A DNA stretch of 64,000 nucleotides, taken from assembly GCF_015356115.1 (NCBI RefSeq), contig NZ_CP063056.1:868001-932000 (forward strand), given 5' to 3'. Shown here piece by piece: positions 1-8,860 of this stretch; position 1 is the stretch's first letter; each line of letters starts with the position of its first letter. The position numbers and the translations under genes are program-made. The notes beneath the pieces were generated by a model. It was given only the letters and a program-made list of their open reading frames with translations, made no database searches and had not been told where the DNA came from. This DNA is from Rodentibacter haemolyticus. Lineage in GTDB: Bacteria; Pseudomonadota; Gammaproteobacteria; Enterobacterales; Pasteurellaceae.

Positions 1-663
1 ATGGAATCAGGCGAGCTTATGCCACGTGAAAAATTATTAAAATATGGCGTTAATACACTTTCGGATCACGAACTCTTAGCGATTTTTTTACGCACGGGTA
101 TAAAAGGTTGCCCCGTTATGCAACTTTCCAAGCGGGTGCTTGAACATTTCGGTTCGCTCCGAGTATTGCTTTCCGCTGATCAAAAAGCATTTTGTGCGGT
201 AAAAGGGCTGGGCATTACACAATTTATTCAACTGCAAGCGACCACTGAAATGACCAAACGTTATCTTAAGCAAGAGATATTTAACGCTCAAATTTTCAAT
301 GACCCCGAAATTGTTAAACTCTACCTACGTACGGAATTGCAGCACGAAGAACGTGAAATTTTTATGGTGCTTTTTTTAGATAGCCAACATCGTCTTATTA
401 AAAAAGAACGACTATTTTTAGGCACAATTAACGTTTCCAGCGTATATCCCCGCGAAATCATCAAAGCAGCCCTTTATTGCAATGCAGCGGCACTTATTTT
501 GGTGCATAATCATCCATCAGGCATTGCCGAACCCAGTTATGCCGATCAAATCATTACGCAAAAAATTTGTGATTCGGCCGAATTGATGGAGATTCGGATT
601 CTTGATCATTTTATCGTGGGTAAAGGCGATTGCTATTCCTTTGCGGAAAATCGCTTACTTTAA
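1..663 (+). CDS. radC: RadC family protein (JAB/MPN domain)
   Basis: RadC-like protein of 220 residues counted from the first base of the window; the true start may lie upstream because the frame is open at the edge. The N-terminal half (about residues 1-90) has the helix-hairpin-helix-like part seen in the family. The C-terminal half is a JAB/MPN metalloprotease-like domain with the metal-binding motif HNHPSG followed by a conserved Asp ten residues later (about residues 168-182). Historically linked to DNA repair, but the biochemical role of RadC is not established. It lies upstream of rpmB-rpmG, the usual gamma-proteobacterial neighbourhood. Family assignment is secure; the start is not. 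Confidence 0.93.
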   Translation: MESGELMPREKLLKYGVNTLSDHELLAIFLRTGIKGCPVMQLSKRVLEHFGSLRVLLSADQKAFCAVKGLGITQFIQLQATTEMTKRYLKQEIFNAQIFNDPEIVKLYLRTELQHEEREIFMVLFLDSQHRLIKKERLFLGTINVSSVYPREIIKAALYCNAAALILVHNHPSGIAEPSYADQIITQKICDSAELMEIRILDHFIVGKGDCYSFAENRLL

Positions 664-734
664 CTTTACTTTCTTTAACTTTATCAGTGCCGACTATTTT
701 TCACCGCTAAGTTGTTGGAAAATCGCATTTATAC

Positions 735-763
735 TTGAGAAATGAAAATAAAGTCAGTATAAT
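735..763 (+). promoter_or_regulatory. sigma70 promoter of rpmB-rpmG
   Basis: TTGAGA (735-740), a 17-base spacer and a perfect TATAAT (758-763). It sits about 125 bases before rpmB, with no other gene between, so transcription would begin near 770 and give a roughly 120-base leader. Confidence 0.8.
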
Positions 764-787
764 CTGCGACCTTTAATATAGTAAGCG

Positions 788-852
788 GGTCGGATTAGCG
801 CGACCTGACGAGGGAGCAAACCTGTTTTAAGCAGGTTTAAACAATCCGAACC
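788..852 (+). promoter_or_regulatory. structured 5' leader of rpmB-rpmG mRNA
   Basis: Between the promoter and the rpmB start the RNA can fold into a closed structure. CGGATT (791-796) pairs with AATCCG (843-848). Inside this, AAACCTG (818-824) pairs with CAGGTTT (832-838) around a 7-base loop. Structured leaders of ribosomal protein operons often bind one of the encoded proteins as autogenous control. That role here is inferred from structure and position only. Confidence 0.45.
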
Positions 853-889
853 GTAAGCTCGAGCTTATATTTAGTTATTGGAGATTATT

Positions 890-1126
890 ATGTCTAGAGT
901 TTGTCAAGTAACGGGCAAGCGTCCTGCGGTGGGTAACAATCGCTCACACGCAATGAATGCGACACGTCGTCGTTTTCTTCCAAACCTTCACACTCATCGT
1001 TTTTGGGTTGAAAGTGAAAAACGTTTTGTAACCTTACGTTTAACTGCGAAAGGTATGCGTATTATCGATAAAAAAGGCATTGATGCAGTGTTAGCTGAAA
1101 TCCGTGCTCGTGGCGAAAAAATCTAA
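890..1126 (+). CDS. rpmB: 50S ribosomal protein L28
   Basis: A 78-residue basic protein beginning [12 protein letters not shown], the conserved L28 N-terminus, and containing the typical NATRRRF and R-x-L-TAKGMR segments. The ATG at 890 is preceded by TTGGAG (878-883); a TTG further upstream in the same frame is part of this ribosome binding site, not a start. L28 is a component of the large ribosomal subunit. It is followed 11 bases later by rpmG, the standard rpmB-rpmG operon. Very secure. Confidence 0.98.
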   Translation: MSRVCQVTGKRPAVGNNRSHAMNATRRRFLPNLHTHRFWVESEKRFVTLRLTAKGMRIIDKKGIDAVLAEIRARGEKI

Positions 1127-1137
1127 GGAGCTAAAAT

Positions 1138-1308
1138 ATGGCAGCTAAAGGCGCTCGTGAGAAAATCCGTTTAGTTTCTACTGCAGAGACCGGTCATTTC
1201 TACACAACCGATAAAAACAAACGTAATATGCCTGAAAAAATGGAAATCAAAAAATTTGATCCTGTAGTGCGTAAACACGTTATCTACAAAGAAGCAAAAA
1301 TCAAATAA
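1138..1308 (+). CDS. rpmG: 50S ribosomal protein L33
   Basis: A short gene of 56 residues. It starts [17 protein letters not shown], and the protein has the conserved [10 protein letters not shown] and [10 protein letters not shown] segments of L33. The ATG at 1138 follows TAAGGAG at the end of rpmB, so the two are co-transcribed and probably translationally coupled. L33 sits near the E site of the large subunit. This version lacks the CXXC zinc pairs found in some L33 paralogues. A strong terminator follows directly. Confidence 0.97.
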
Positions 1309-1320
1309 TTTTGCAGGTAG

Positions 1321-1347
1321 AAAACCCGACATTGTTCGGGTTTTTTT
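1321..1347 (+). terminator. Rho-independent terminator after rpmG
   Basis: AAAACCCGAC, a short loop, then GTTCGGGTTTTTTT: a GC-rich hairpin followed by a run of seven T, 13 bases after the rpmG stop. Confidence 0.9.
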
Positions 1348-1433
1348 CTATCTTAAGATGAGGAAATTTCCCCTAAAGCCATCATTTTTACAGAGAACGA
1401 AATTCCTCTCGAAATAAAACCAAGAGTATCTAA

Positions 1434-2249
1434 ATGCCTGAACTTCCTGAAGTCGAGACCGCCCTGCGCGGTGTAAGCCCTTATCTAAAGGGGTTTACCA
1501 TTGAAAAAATTACCGTACGCCAACCTAAATTACGTTGGGTGGTTTCACCTGAATTGGTAGAACTAAAAAATGTAAAAATTTTAACCCTCAGCCGCCGAGC
1601 GAAATACCTCATAATTCACACGGAAAAAGGCTATATTATCGGTCATTTAGGAATGTCCGGTTCTGTACGGATCGTGCCGCATGATAGCCCGATTGATAAG
1701 CACGATCATCTTGATATCGTCATAAATAATGGAAAACTATTACGTTATAACGATCCCCGCCGTTTCGGTGCTTGGCTATGGACGGAAGATCTTGATGAAT
1801 TTCACTTATTCTTAAAACTCGGCCCTGAACCTCTTTCTGACGAATTTAATGCAGAGTATCTGTTTAAAAAATCTCGCAAAAAAACAACCGCACTTAAAAC
1901 CTTCCTGATGGATAATGCCGTTGTTGTCGGTGTTGGGAATATTTACGCCAATGAAAGCCTATTTTTATGTGGTTTGCACCCACTCAAATCGGCGGGTAAT
2001 CTTACCCGAAAACAATGCGGGTTAATCGTTGATACAATTAAAACGGTACTGGCTAAAGCGATTGAGCAAGGTGGAACAACTCTTAAAGACTTTTTACAGC
2101 CTGATGGCCGTCCCGGTTATTTTGCACAAGAACTGTTAGTGTATGGTAACAAAGATAAACCTTGTCCAAAGTGCGGTACAAAAATCGAAAGTTTAGTGAT
2201 TGGTCAACGTAACAGTTATCTTTGCCCCCATTGCCAAAAGAAAAAATAA
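1434..2249 (+). CDS. mutM: formamidopyrimidine-DNA glycosylase (Fpg/MutM)
   Basis: Base-excision repair enzyme that removes 8-oxoguanine and formamidopyrimidines and nicks the resulting abasic site. At 271 residues it matches the family. It begins MPELPEVE, in which Pro2 is the catalytic nucleophile and Glu3 the conserved acid. A GNIYANE segment lies near residues 167-173, in the helix-two-turn-helix region. The C-terminus has the zinc finger CPKCG...CPHC (about residues 240-267). The gene often sits beside rpmB-rpmG in gamma-proteobacteria, as here, but has its own upstream gap and a terminator before it. Confidence 0.97.
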   Translation: MPELPEVETALRGVSPYLKGFTIEKITVRQPKLRWVVSPELVELKNVKILTLSRRAKYLIIHTEKGYIIGHLGMSGSVRIVPHDSPIDKHDHLDIVINNGKLLRYNDPRRFGAWLWTEDLDEFHLFLKLGPEPLSDEFNAEYLFKKSRKKTTALKTFLMDNAVVVGVGNIYANESLFLCGLHPLKSAGNLTRKQCGLIVDTIKTVLAKAIEQGGTTLKDFLQPDGRPGYFAQELLVYGNKDKPCPKCGTKIESLVIGQRNSYLCPHCQKKK

Positions 2250-2369
2250 AGACTTCCCTTTATTTTAAATTATGCCTGCCAATAAGAGATTTATCATGGC
2301 ACAAGGCATCTACGCCTTACCGCTCATGTTATTTCAGCTTTATGCTACTTGCATAATACAGGAACTTAA

Positions 2370-2882
2370 TTAAAGCGGGCTTTCAATTTGCAGTTTGTCA
2401 CAAATCTCGATGACGCTAAGAGTTAAACAAGAACGCAGTAATTTTTCTTTGCGTTGTTGTTTCATTTGAAAAAGCAGTGAATCCGGTGAAGCTGTATCAA
2501 GAGGAAAGTCCAATAGATATTTTTCTTCCGCAAAATTTAATCTTTGCGCAAAATCTATCATCAATTCATCAGAAAAGCCGTATTCTTTTTCATCATTATT
2601 TAACCGCTCTTTTAAATCAATAAAATGGAGAATATCCTCAAAAATAGAACGCTCAAACAAGCCTAGACCAAATAACACTTTTAACCGAATAGAAAGATCT
2701 GAAAGCGGCCCGCTGGTTTCAAATAAAGAATCAACCACGGATTTAACTACAAAATCCGTTTTACGAAAAACGCGGTTAATTAAACCGTCCACCACTTCAT
2801 CGAAAATTGTTACGGAGGCAATAATAAAACCTCGAACGGAGCTTGCTTCGTTAAGTTTTTCATAAATATGTTCTGATGGCAC
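2370..2882 (-). CDS. mltR: mannitol operon repressor MltR
   Basis: A 170-residue protein matching the MltR family: N-terminal SSVRGFIIASV and VFRKTDF, then GPLSDLSIRLKVLFGLG, the most conserved stretch in MltR. MltR dampens expression of the mannitol operon; the family lacks an obvious helix-turn-helix, and its mode of action is not fully known. It is the last gene of mtlA-mtlD-mltR on the minus strand, 71 bases after mtlD. It is shorter than the roughly 195-residue E. coli protein because of a shorter N-terminus. Confidence 0.88.
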   Translation of the reverse strand: MPSEHIYEKLNEASSVRGFIIASVTIFDEVVDGLINRVFRKTDFVVKSVVDSLFETSGPLSDLSIRLKVLFGLGLFERSIFEDILHFIDLKERLNNDEKEYGFSDELMIDFAQRLNFAEEKYLLDFPLDTASPDSLLFQMKQQRKEKLLRSCLTLSVIEICDKLQIESPL

Positions 2883-2953
2883 GACTAAATCCCTTTAATT
2901 TTTGACCGCACTTTTGTAATGAAAAAGGGAGAAAATTAATTCGCCCATCACCA

Positions 2954-4108
2954 CTAATGAGGAATGCTTTCGTAAGCCTGTGCAATACGCTCGATTACCG
3001 TTTCATCTTGTAATTCGGTGTACTGACGAATGGTTTCGTACACGCCTTTTTCATTAAGAGTTCGTGCTAACTCCAAAGCCTGCGGATCTTGTTCATTACG
3101 ATAAGACAAGGCTGCTGCAACGGTATGAACCAAGTGCGTGTTATCAAGTTGATATTCTAACGTGCCGCGTAACGGTTTAATCAGCCGATCATTAAAACTT
3201 AATTTACGCAGCGGTTCACGCCCAACACGATCAACATCGTCAACCAAGAACGGATTCGCAAAACGCTTCAATATTTTTTCAATATACGCACGATGAGCTT
3301 GCGGCTCAAAACCATAACGCTTAATCAATACCGCACCGCTTTCTTCCATCGTTGCTTTAACTTCCGCTTTAATTTCCGCATCTTCAATACTTTCTTTTAC
3401 AAAGCGATAACCTTTTAATTTTCCGAGATATGAAGTTGCGGCGTGGCCCGTGTTTAACGTGAATAATTTACGCTCAACGAATGCCATTAAGTTATCGGTT
3501 CTTTCCATACCGCCAATCGGTGGAATTTCCCCCTTAAATTGCGTTTCATCTACAATCCATTCACTAAACTCTTCAACCGTAACAAGTAATGGATCCGATT
3601 CATCCGCTTGCACCGGCGGTACAATACGATCCACCGCAGAATCAACGAAGCCGACTACCTTTTCTACTTTTGCTTGCATTTCCGGGCTTAAATGGGCAAA
3701 TACCTGCTCTTTCAAGAAAGTTGTACCGCGCACCATATTTTCACAAGCAATAATATTTAACGGTTTCTCATTGCCCGCACTCAACCGAGTTTCCAAACCT
3801 TTTGCGATAGTACTTGCAATAATTTTTAAGACATTCGGTCCGACCGCAGTGGTAATGAGCTCAACCTCATTAAATAATCCGATGATCGCCGCTTCATCTT
3901 TTGAATCTACACCGCTCACATTCGTTACCCGTTCAATGGTGTTTAAATTTTCACCAACGATTTTTACGTTATAGGCTTGATTCTGTTTCAACAAATTAAT
4001 GATGTGTTCATTCACATCGGCAAAAGTTACGTGGATATTGCTATCAGCCAATAACTTACCAATAAAACCGCGCCCGATATTTCCCGCACCAAAATGTAAT
4101 GCTTTCAT
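2954..4108 (-). CDS. mtlD: mannitol-1-phosphate 5-dehydrogenase
   Basis: NAD-dependent enzyme converting mannitol 1-phosphate to fructose 6-phosphate. It is 384 residues long and starts [17 protein letters not shown], the Rossmann-fold NAD-binding glycine motif typical of MtlD. The polyol-dehydrogenase segment [17 protein letters not shown] (about residues 220-235) is present. It lies 64 bases downstream of mtlA and is evidently co-transcribed with it. Together they import and oxidise mannitol into glycolysis. Confidence 0.97.
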   Translation of the reverse strand: MKALHFGAGNIGRGFIGKLLADSNIHVTFADVNEHIINLLKQNQAYNVKIVGENLNTIERVTNVSGVDSKDEAAIIGLFNEVELITTAVGPNVLKIIASTIAKGLETRLSAGNEKPLNIIACENMVRGTTFLKEQVFAHLSPEMQAKVEKVVGFVDSAVDRIVPPVQADESDPLLVTVEEFSEWIVDETQFKGEIPPIGGMERTDNLMAFVERKLFTLNTGHAATSYLGKLKGYRFVKESIEDAEIKAEVKATMEESGAVLIKRYGFEPQAHRAYIEKILKRFANPFLVDDVDRVGREPLRKLSFNDRLIKPLRGTLEYQLDNTHLVHTVAAALSYRNEQDPQALELARTLNEKGVYETIRQYTELQDETVIERIAQAYESIPH

Positions 4109-4172
4109 ATTATTACCCCAAGTTGATTTAAAAGGATAGCGGCGTAAAAACGCCGCTGAAATTTACCGCACT

Positions 4173-6047
4173 TTATGCTTTAAGTAATGCGAGTACTTTT
4201 TCTACGTCATTTGTTGACGTTAAGACTTCAATGGCTTCTTCACTATCCAGCGCATTAGTAATCGCAGAAACCACCTGAATATGTTCATTATTTTTCGCTG
4301 CAATACCCACAACCAGTTTTGCGATGCCGTCTTCCTCATCATTAAAGCGTACGCCGGACGGATACTGACACACAACAATACCGGTTTTTAATACTGAGTC
4401 TTTCGCTTCTACCGTACCATGCGGCACAGCAACCCCTTCACCAAGATAAGTTGAAACCAATTTTTCACGCTCGAACATCGCATCTACATAACTAGGCTCA
4501 ACAAAACCGGCTTTCACCAATTGCTCACCGGCAAAACGAATCGCCTCATCTTTGTTATCGGCACTTAACCCCAAGAAGATTTGTTCCGGTTTTAAGGTAA
4601 ATTTTGCACCGTTTACTTCCACCACATCTTCTTCCGGTTTCGCAACTACCGCTTGTACATTAAGCTGTGCTTTCAAATCTTGAACAAGGCTATCGTAAAA
4701 TTTATTATCCAAAAAATTAGTTAAAGATAAATGCATCGCATTAGGTGCTTGTTTTTTCGCACGTAAAGTTAAATCTTGATGGGTAATAACAAGACGCGCA
4801 TCATCAGGTAAGTCATTAATCGCCACATTCGTCACTTCTAACGCTAAACCGGCATCATTCACTTTTTTACGCAACATACTTGCGCCCATCGCACTCGAGC
4901 CCATACCTGCATCACAAGAGACATAAATTTTGCTTAGCCCTTTATAATCGGTTGCTTGGAGTTGATTCAAATTGCCTGTTTTCATTGCTTTTGATGCAGC
5001 TTGCATTTCCTCAAGATTGTTTGATTCTTCTTTTTGAATTTTTAAGAAGAAAGACGCCAATACAAATGAGACCGCACAGGCAACAACGACTGAAGCCACC
5101 ACTCCGACAACAGAGGTTTTCGGAGTCATCATCAATACCGCAATAATTGATCCCGGAGACGCCGGTGCAACCAAGCCCGCACTAAATAGCGTTAAGGTAA
5201 ACACTCCTGCCATTCCACCAGCAATCACAGCAATGAGTAAACGAGGGTTCATTAACACATAAGGGAAATAAATTTCGTGAATTCCACCGAAGAAATGAAT
5301 CACCGCCGCACCGCCTGCGGTTTGTTTTGCCGAACCTTTTCCAAAGAAAATATAAGCGAGCAAAATACCTAGTCCCGGGCCGGGATTTGCCTCGATTAAA
5401 AAGAAAATAGATTGACCGAATTCTTGCGATTGTTGAATACCAAGCGGTGAGAAAATACCGTGGTTAATCGCATTATTTAGGAAAAGAATTTTTGCAGGTT
5501 CAACGAAAATAGAGGTTAACGGAAGCAAATTATTATCTACTAACACTTTCACGCCGGCGGCTAATAATTCGGTTAACGACTTCACTACCGGACCGACAAC
5601 CCAGAAAAATAAAATCGCTAAAATCATACCGATGATGCCTGATGAGAAGTTGTTTACCAACATCTCAAAACCACTCTTGATTTTACCGTCCGCCCATTTA
5701 TCAAAGCGCTTAATCGCCCAGCCGCCTGTCGGACCTGCAATCATCGCACCAAGAAACATTGGAATATCCGTACCGATAATCACCCCTGCGGTAGTGATAG
5801 CACCGACCACCGCCCCACGATCTCCGCCGACTAATTTACCACCGGTATAACCGATTAATAGCGGAAGTAAATAGGTAATCATTGGCCCGACCAATTTTGC
5901 CAAAGTTTCATTTGGCAACCAACCTGTCGGGATAAAAAGTGCGGTAATAAAACCCCACGCAATAAACGCACCGATATTCGGCATCACCATATTGGAAAGA
6001 AAACGTCCAAAACTTTGAATTTTCACTTTCGCGCTTGCTGATAACAT
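4173..6047 (-). CDS. mtlA: PTS mannitol transporter EIICBA
   Basis: Inner-membrane transporter that phosphorylates mannitol as it enters. Order of domains in the 624 residues: a membrane EIIC domain (about 1-340, with the GGIHEIYFPYVLMNP segment), an EIIB domain with phosphorylated cysteine in SCDAGMGSSAMGA (near residue 378), and an EIIA domain (about 485-624) with the active-site histidine in GVAVPHGT. The full CBA order is preserved. It is the first gene of mtlA-mtlD-mltR, and three CRP sites lie upstream of its start, fitting cAMP-dependent expression. Confidence 0.97.
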   Translation of the reverse strand: MLSASAKVKIQSFGRFLSNMVMPNIGAFIAWGFITALFIPTGWLPNETLAKLVGPMITYLLPLLIGYTGGKLVGGDRGAVVGAITTAGVIIGTDIPMFLGAMIAGPTGGWAIKRFDKWADGKIKSGFEMLVNNFSSGIIGMILAILFFWVVGPVVKSLTELLAAGVKVLVDNNLLPLTSIFVEPAKILFLNNAINHGIFSPLGIQQSQEFGQSIFFLIEANPGPGLGILLAYIFFGKGSAKQTAGGAAVIHFFGGIHEIYFPYVLMNPRLLIAVIAGGMAGVFTLTLFSAGLVAPASPGSIIAVLMMTPKTSVVGVVASVVVACAVSFVLASFFLKIQKEESNNLEEMQAASKAMKTGNLNQLQATDYKGLSKIYVSCDAGMGSSAMGASMLRKKVNDAGLALEVTNVAINDLPDDARLVITHQDLTLRAKKQAPNAMHLSLTNFLDNKFYDSLVQDLKAQLNVQAVVAKPEEDVVEVNGAKFTLKPEQIFLGLSADNKDEAIRFAGEQLVKAGFVEPSYVDAMFEREKLVSTYLGEGVAVPHGTVEAKDSVLKTGIVVCQYPSGVRFNDEEDGIAKLVVGIAAKNNEHIQVVSAITNALDSEEAIEVLTSTNDVEKVLALLKA

Positions 6048-6132
6048 AAAAACCTCACAAATAAGAGAGTTGTATAAAGTGCGCTCAACATATCATAAGA
6101 ATTTTTCAGGAAAAAATTATTTCATTTAAATT

Positions 6133-6148
6133 TGTGAACTTGATCACA
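6133..6148. promoter_or_regulatory. CRP site 1 upstream of mtlA
   Basis: TGTGA-N6-TCACA (TGTGAACTTGATCACA), a perfect match to the core CRP palindrome, 85 bases before the mtlA start. Confidence 0.85.
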
Positions 6149-6176
6149 AAATTTTCACAGAGATAATTTTAATAAA

Positions 6177-6192
6177 TGTGATAAAGATCACA
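6177..6192. promoter_or_regulatory. CRP site 2 upstream of mtlA
   Basis: TGTGATAAAGATCACA, a perfect TGTGA-N6-TCACA palindrome, 44 bases from site 1. Confidence 0.85.
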
Positions 6193-6216
6193 TTATTTAT
6201 TTTTATTAATATTTTT

Positions 6217-6232
6217 TGTGATTAAGATCACA
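6217..6232. promoter_or_regulatory. CRP site 3 upstream of mtlA
   Basis: TGTGATTAAGATCACA, again a perfect core palindrome, 40 bases from site 2. The 40-44 base spacing puts all three sites on nearly the same DNA face. Confidence 0.85.
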
Positions 6233-6352
6233 TCTTTATGACAAATCATCACTCAACAAAATGTCACAATATTAAAACATAAAGAAAATGGCTTTGATGT
6301 CGAATTTAAAAATATTACTAATCCGGCATAAAAACTACCGATTTATTTCGAA

Positions 6353-6402
6353 AAAAAACCATACGCTATGCGTATGGTTTTTATAGCCAGACTTTGTCTG
6401 GC
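6353..6402. terminator. two adjacent hairpins between mtlA and nrfA
   Basis: The first, AAAAACCATACGC-TAT-GCGTATGGTTTTT (6353-6382 region), is a perfect stem with A and T flanks and could terminate in either direction. The second, GCCAGAC-TTT-GTCTGGC (6386-6402), follows at once. There is no gene nearby whose 3' end they obviously serve. They may insulate the divergent mtlA and nrfA promoters. Confidence 0.5.
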
Positions 6403-6452
6403 CATAATAAGACTACCATCTACCTCTTTAGATGTATTTCATATATCTTGTT

Positions 6453-6466
6453 TTGATCTAACTCAA
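6453..6466. promoter_or_regulatory. FNR-like site upstream of nrfA
   Basis: TTGAT-CTAA-CTCAA, one mismatch from the FNR consensus TTGAT-N4-ATCAA, about 155 bases before the nrfA start. nrf operons are classically FNR-activated, which supports the reading, but binding is inferred. Confidence 0.55.
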
Positions 6467-6620
6467 TCTTTTGGCAAATCTCTCTAGAAAATAACCGCAC
6501 TTTTGATATCGTTATCCTCGAACCGAACCCTCTTTTTTTAAGTAATTTCAATATCTTATCAAGAATGGTTCGCATTTAAATTCATTTTACTTTTCCTACC
6601 CTAGTTATGGAGTGATTATC

Positions 6621-8144
6621 GTGAACGCATTAAGAAAAAGCCTTATTCTGGCGGCTTCTTTCGCTGCCTTAGGTGCTTACAATTCCGTTTCGGCGGAAAT
6701 GGTTTATAAGCCACTTGAACAACCGGTTGAAGCACCAAATCCTAATTTAAAAATTGAAGCGGTGAATGAAAAATTCGCTGAAAAATATCCTCTACAATTT
6801 CAATCTTGGAAAGCTACAGAAAAAGGCGACAAGATTATTTATGCCGATGAACAAGATCCGCGTTTAATCGTACTTTGGGGAGGCTATGCTTTCGCAAAAG
6901 AATACAATGCGCCGCGTGGTCACATTTATGCGGTTAAAGACGTACGTGATATTTTACGTACCGGTGCGCCCAAAACCGCTAATGACGGTCCACAACCGAT
7001 GGCGTGTTGGACCTGTAAGGGACCGGATGTTCCACGTTTAATAGCAGAATGGGGAGAAGAAGGCTACTTTAATGCAAAATGGGCAAAAGGCGGCGCTGAA
7101 GTCGTGAACGCTATCGGTTGTGCCGATTGTCATGATACTACTTCAAAAGACTTTGCTGAAGGAAAACCGGCGTTACGTATCGCACGTCCACACGTGCTAC
7201 GTGCATTGGATAACTTAAATAATGCATTACAAGCCAAAGCGAAAGCTGAAGGTAAAGAACAAGCTGATTTAAGTTTCAACACTGCTGCACGTACGGAAAA
7301 ACGCGCGGAGATCTGTGCAAACTGTCACGTTGAATATTACTTCGCCGGTGATATCAAGCAAGTTACGTTCCCTTGGAATAACGGCCAAACCGTGGATGAT
7401 ATCGAAAAATACTATGACGATATCGGTTTCAGTGACTGGACTCACTCTCTTTCTAAAGCTCCGATGTTAAAAGCGCAACACCCTGATTTTGAAATTTGGT
7501 CTTTAGGTATGCATGGTAAAAACGGTGTGACCTGCGTTGACTGCCATATGCCGAAAGTCCAAGATGCCGAGGGCAAAGTTTATACCGATCACCAAATCCA
7601 AAATCCATTTGATGCTTTCAACAGCACTTGTGCAAACTGCCACGATCAAAGCAAAGAAAAACTTCAAGATATCGTTGCTTCACGTAAAAAAGAAGTGAAA
7701 GACGTAATGGGGCGTTTAGAAGATCAAGTTGTGAAAGCACATTTTGAAGCCAAAGCGGCTTGGGATGCAGGCGCAACAAAAGAAGAAATGGAAGCGGCAT
7801 TAATGGATATCCGTCACGCACAATGGCGTTGGGACTATGCTGCGGCAAGTCATGGTGGCCATATGCACGCACCGGATGTGATGCTTCGCGTATTGGGTTC
7901 AGGTATAGATAAAGCTGCTGAGGCACGCACTAAACTTGCCGTTATCTTAACAAAACGCGGCGTGAAAACTCCGGTTGAAATACCTGATATTTCTACTGCA
8001 GAAAAAGCTTGGAAAGTAATGGGTATCGATATTGAAAAAGAACGTAAAGCAAAAGAAGAATTCTTAAAAACCGTCGTACCTCAATGGGAAAAAGAAGCGA
8101 AAGCTAATGGCAAATTAGCAGAAGATACCACAACAAAACAATAA
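6621..8144 (+). CDS. nrfA: ammonia-forming cytochrome c552 nitrite reductase
   Basis: Periplasmic pentahaem enzyme that reduces nitrite to ammonium with six electrons. A signal peptide ending in [14 protein letters not shown] is followed by the catalytic haem motif CWTCK (residues 129-133) and four ordinary CXXCH motifs at residues 167, 232, 305 and 337. The lysine-ligated first haem is diagnostic of NrfA. A GTG start at 6621 is chosen because GGAG (6609-6612) lies 8 bases before it; an earlier in-frame GTG at 6612 overlaps that site. At 507 residues it is a little longer than the E. coli enzyme, mainly at the C-terminus. It heads nrfABCD. Confidence 0.97.
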   Translation: MNALRKSLILAASFAALGAYNSVSAEMVYKPLEQPVEAPNPNLKIEAVNEKFAEKYPLQFQSWKATEKGDKIIYADEQDPRLIVLWGGYAFAKEYNAPRGHIYAVKDVRDILRTGAPKTANDGPQPMACWTCKGPDVPRLIAEWGEEGYFNAKWAKGGAEVVNAIGCADCHDTTSKDFAEGKPALRIARPHVLRALDNLNNALQAKAKAEGKEQADLSFNTAARTEKRAEICANCHVEYYFAGDIKQVTFPWNNGQTVDDIEKYYDDIGFSDWTHSLSKAPMLKAQHPDFEIWSLGMHGKNGVTCVDCHMPKVQDAEGKVYTDHQIQNPFDAFNSTCANCHDQSKEKLQDIVASRKKEVKDVMGRLEDQVVKAHFEAKAAWDAGATKEEMEAALMDIRHAQWRWDYAAASHGGHMHAPDVMLRVLGSGIDKAAEARTKLAVILTKRGVKTPVEIPDISTAEKAWKVMGIDIEKERKAKEEFLKTVVPQWEKEAKANGKLAEDTTTKQ

Positions 8145-8153
8145 GAAAAATTA

Positions 8154-8190
8154 CCGCACTTTTGTGTTTCCTTAACTTAAAAAGTGCGGT
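8154..8190. promoter_or_regulatory. inverted uptake-signal pair between nrfA and nrfB
   Basis: ACCGCACTTT (8154-8163) and AAAGTGCGGT (8181-8190) form a 10-bp stem with a 17-base loop. The two arms are DNA uptake signals in opposite orientation. Within the nrf transcript this hairpin could act as a partial terminator or protect the upstream nrfA message. Confidence 0.6.
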
Positions 8191-8221
8191 CGTTTTCAAC
8201 GATAAATTTGAGGTAACCCAA

Positions 8222-8860
8222 ATGAATTTAACTTCTTTATTTCGCAATATGGCAAAAGCGGCGGTGCTCTTTGTATTTGCCTCAATGGTGCCAATGATTG
8301 CTCAAGCACAAACCGATTCAGTACAAAGTTATGAACCGCAATTAGAAAATCAGCGTGATCCCAATCAATATTGTGCAAAATGCCATAAATTTGACAAAGT
8401 GGATAAAAACCAAACCTTGGATCAATCAGGGGGAGAATTACACTTTGGTAAATTCCATGGCGCACACTTAAATCAAAAAAATCCAAACAATGGTAAACCT
8501 ATTACTTGTGTGAGCTGTCACGGTAACATTTCTGAAGATCACCGCCGTGGTGTAAAAGATGTGATGCGCTTTGAAGGCGATATCTTTGGTGAGAAAAAGC
8601 CAATGTATTCAGTACAGGAACAAAATCAAGTTTGCTTTGCTTGCCATCAACCGGATAAATTACGCGAAAAACTTTGGGCTCATGACGTTCACGCAATGAA
8701 GTTGCCTTGCGCAAGCTGTCACACTCTTCACCCGAAAGATGAACCGATGAAAGGCATCAAACCGAAAGAACGAGTGAAACTTTGTGTTGACTGCCATGGC
8801 GAACAACAAAAACGCAAAGCCGAACAAGAAACATCAACCGAACAAAAGGATAAACAATGA
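8222..8860 (+). CDS. nrfB: NrfB pentahaem cytochrome c
   Basis: Periplasmic electron carrier that passes electrons from NrfCD to NrfA. The 212-residue product has a signal peptide (MNLTSLFRN..., cleaved near AQA) and five CXXCH motifs: CAKCH, CVSCH, CFACH, CASCH and CVDCH. The ATG at 8222 follows TTGAGGT and sits directly before the signal peptide; the frame is open further upstream but that stretch has no role. The stop overlaps the nrfC start (ATGA), indicating coupled translation. Confidence 0.95.
   Translation: MNLTSLFRNMAKAAVLFVFASMVPMIAQAQTDSVQSYEPQLENQRDPNQYCAKCHKFDKVDKNQTLDQSGGELHFGKFHGAHLNQKNPNNGKPITCVSCHGNISEDHRRGVKDVMRFEGDIFGEKKPMYSVQEQNQVCFACHQPDKLREKLWAHDVHAMKLPCASCHTLHPKDEPMKGIKPKERVKLCVDCHGEQQKRKAEQETSTEQKDKQ

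Noticed and set aside
3450..3974. 174-residue frame antisense to mtlD
   Set aside because: Shadow of a strongly conserved gene; composition reflects the codon pattern of mtlD.
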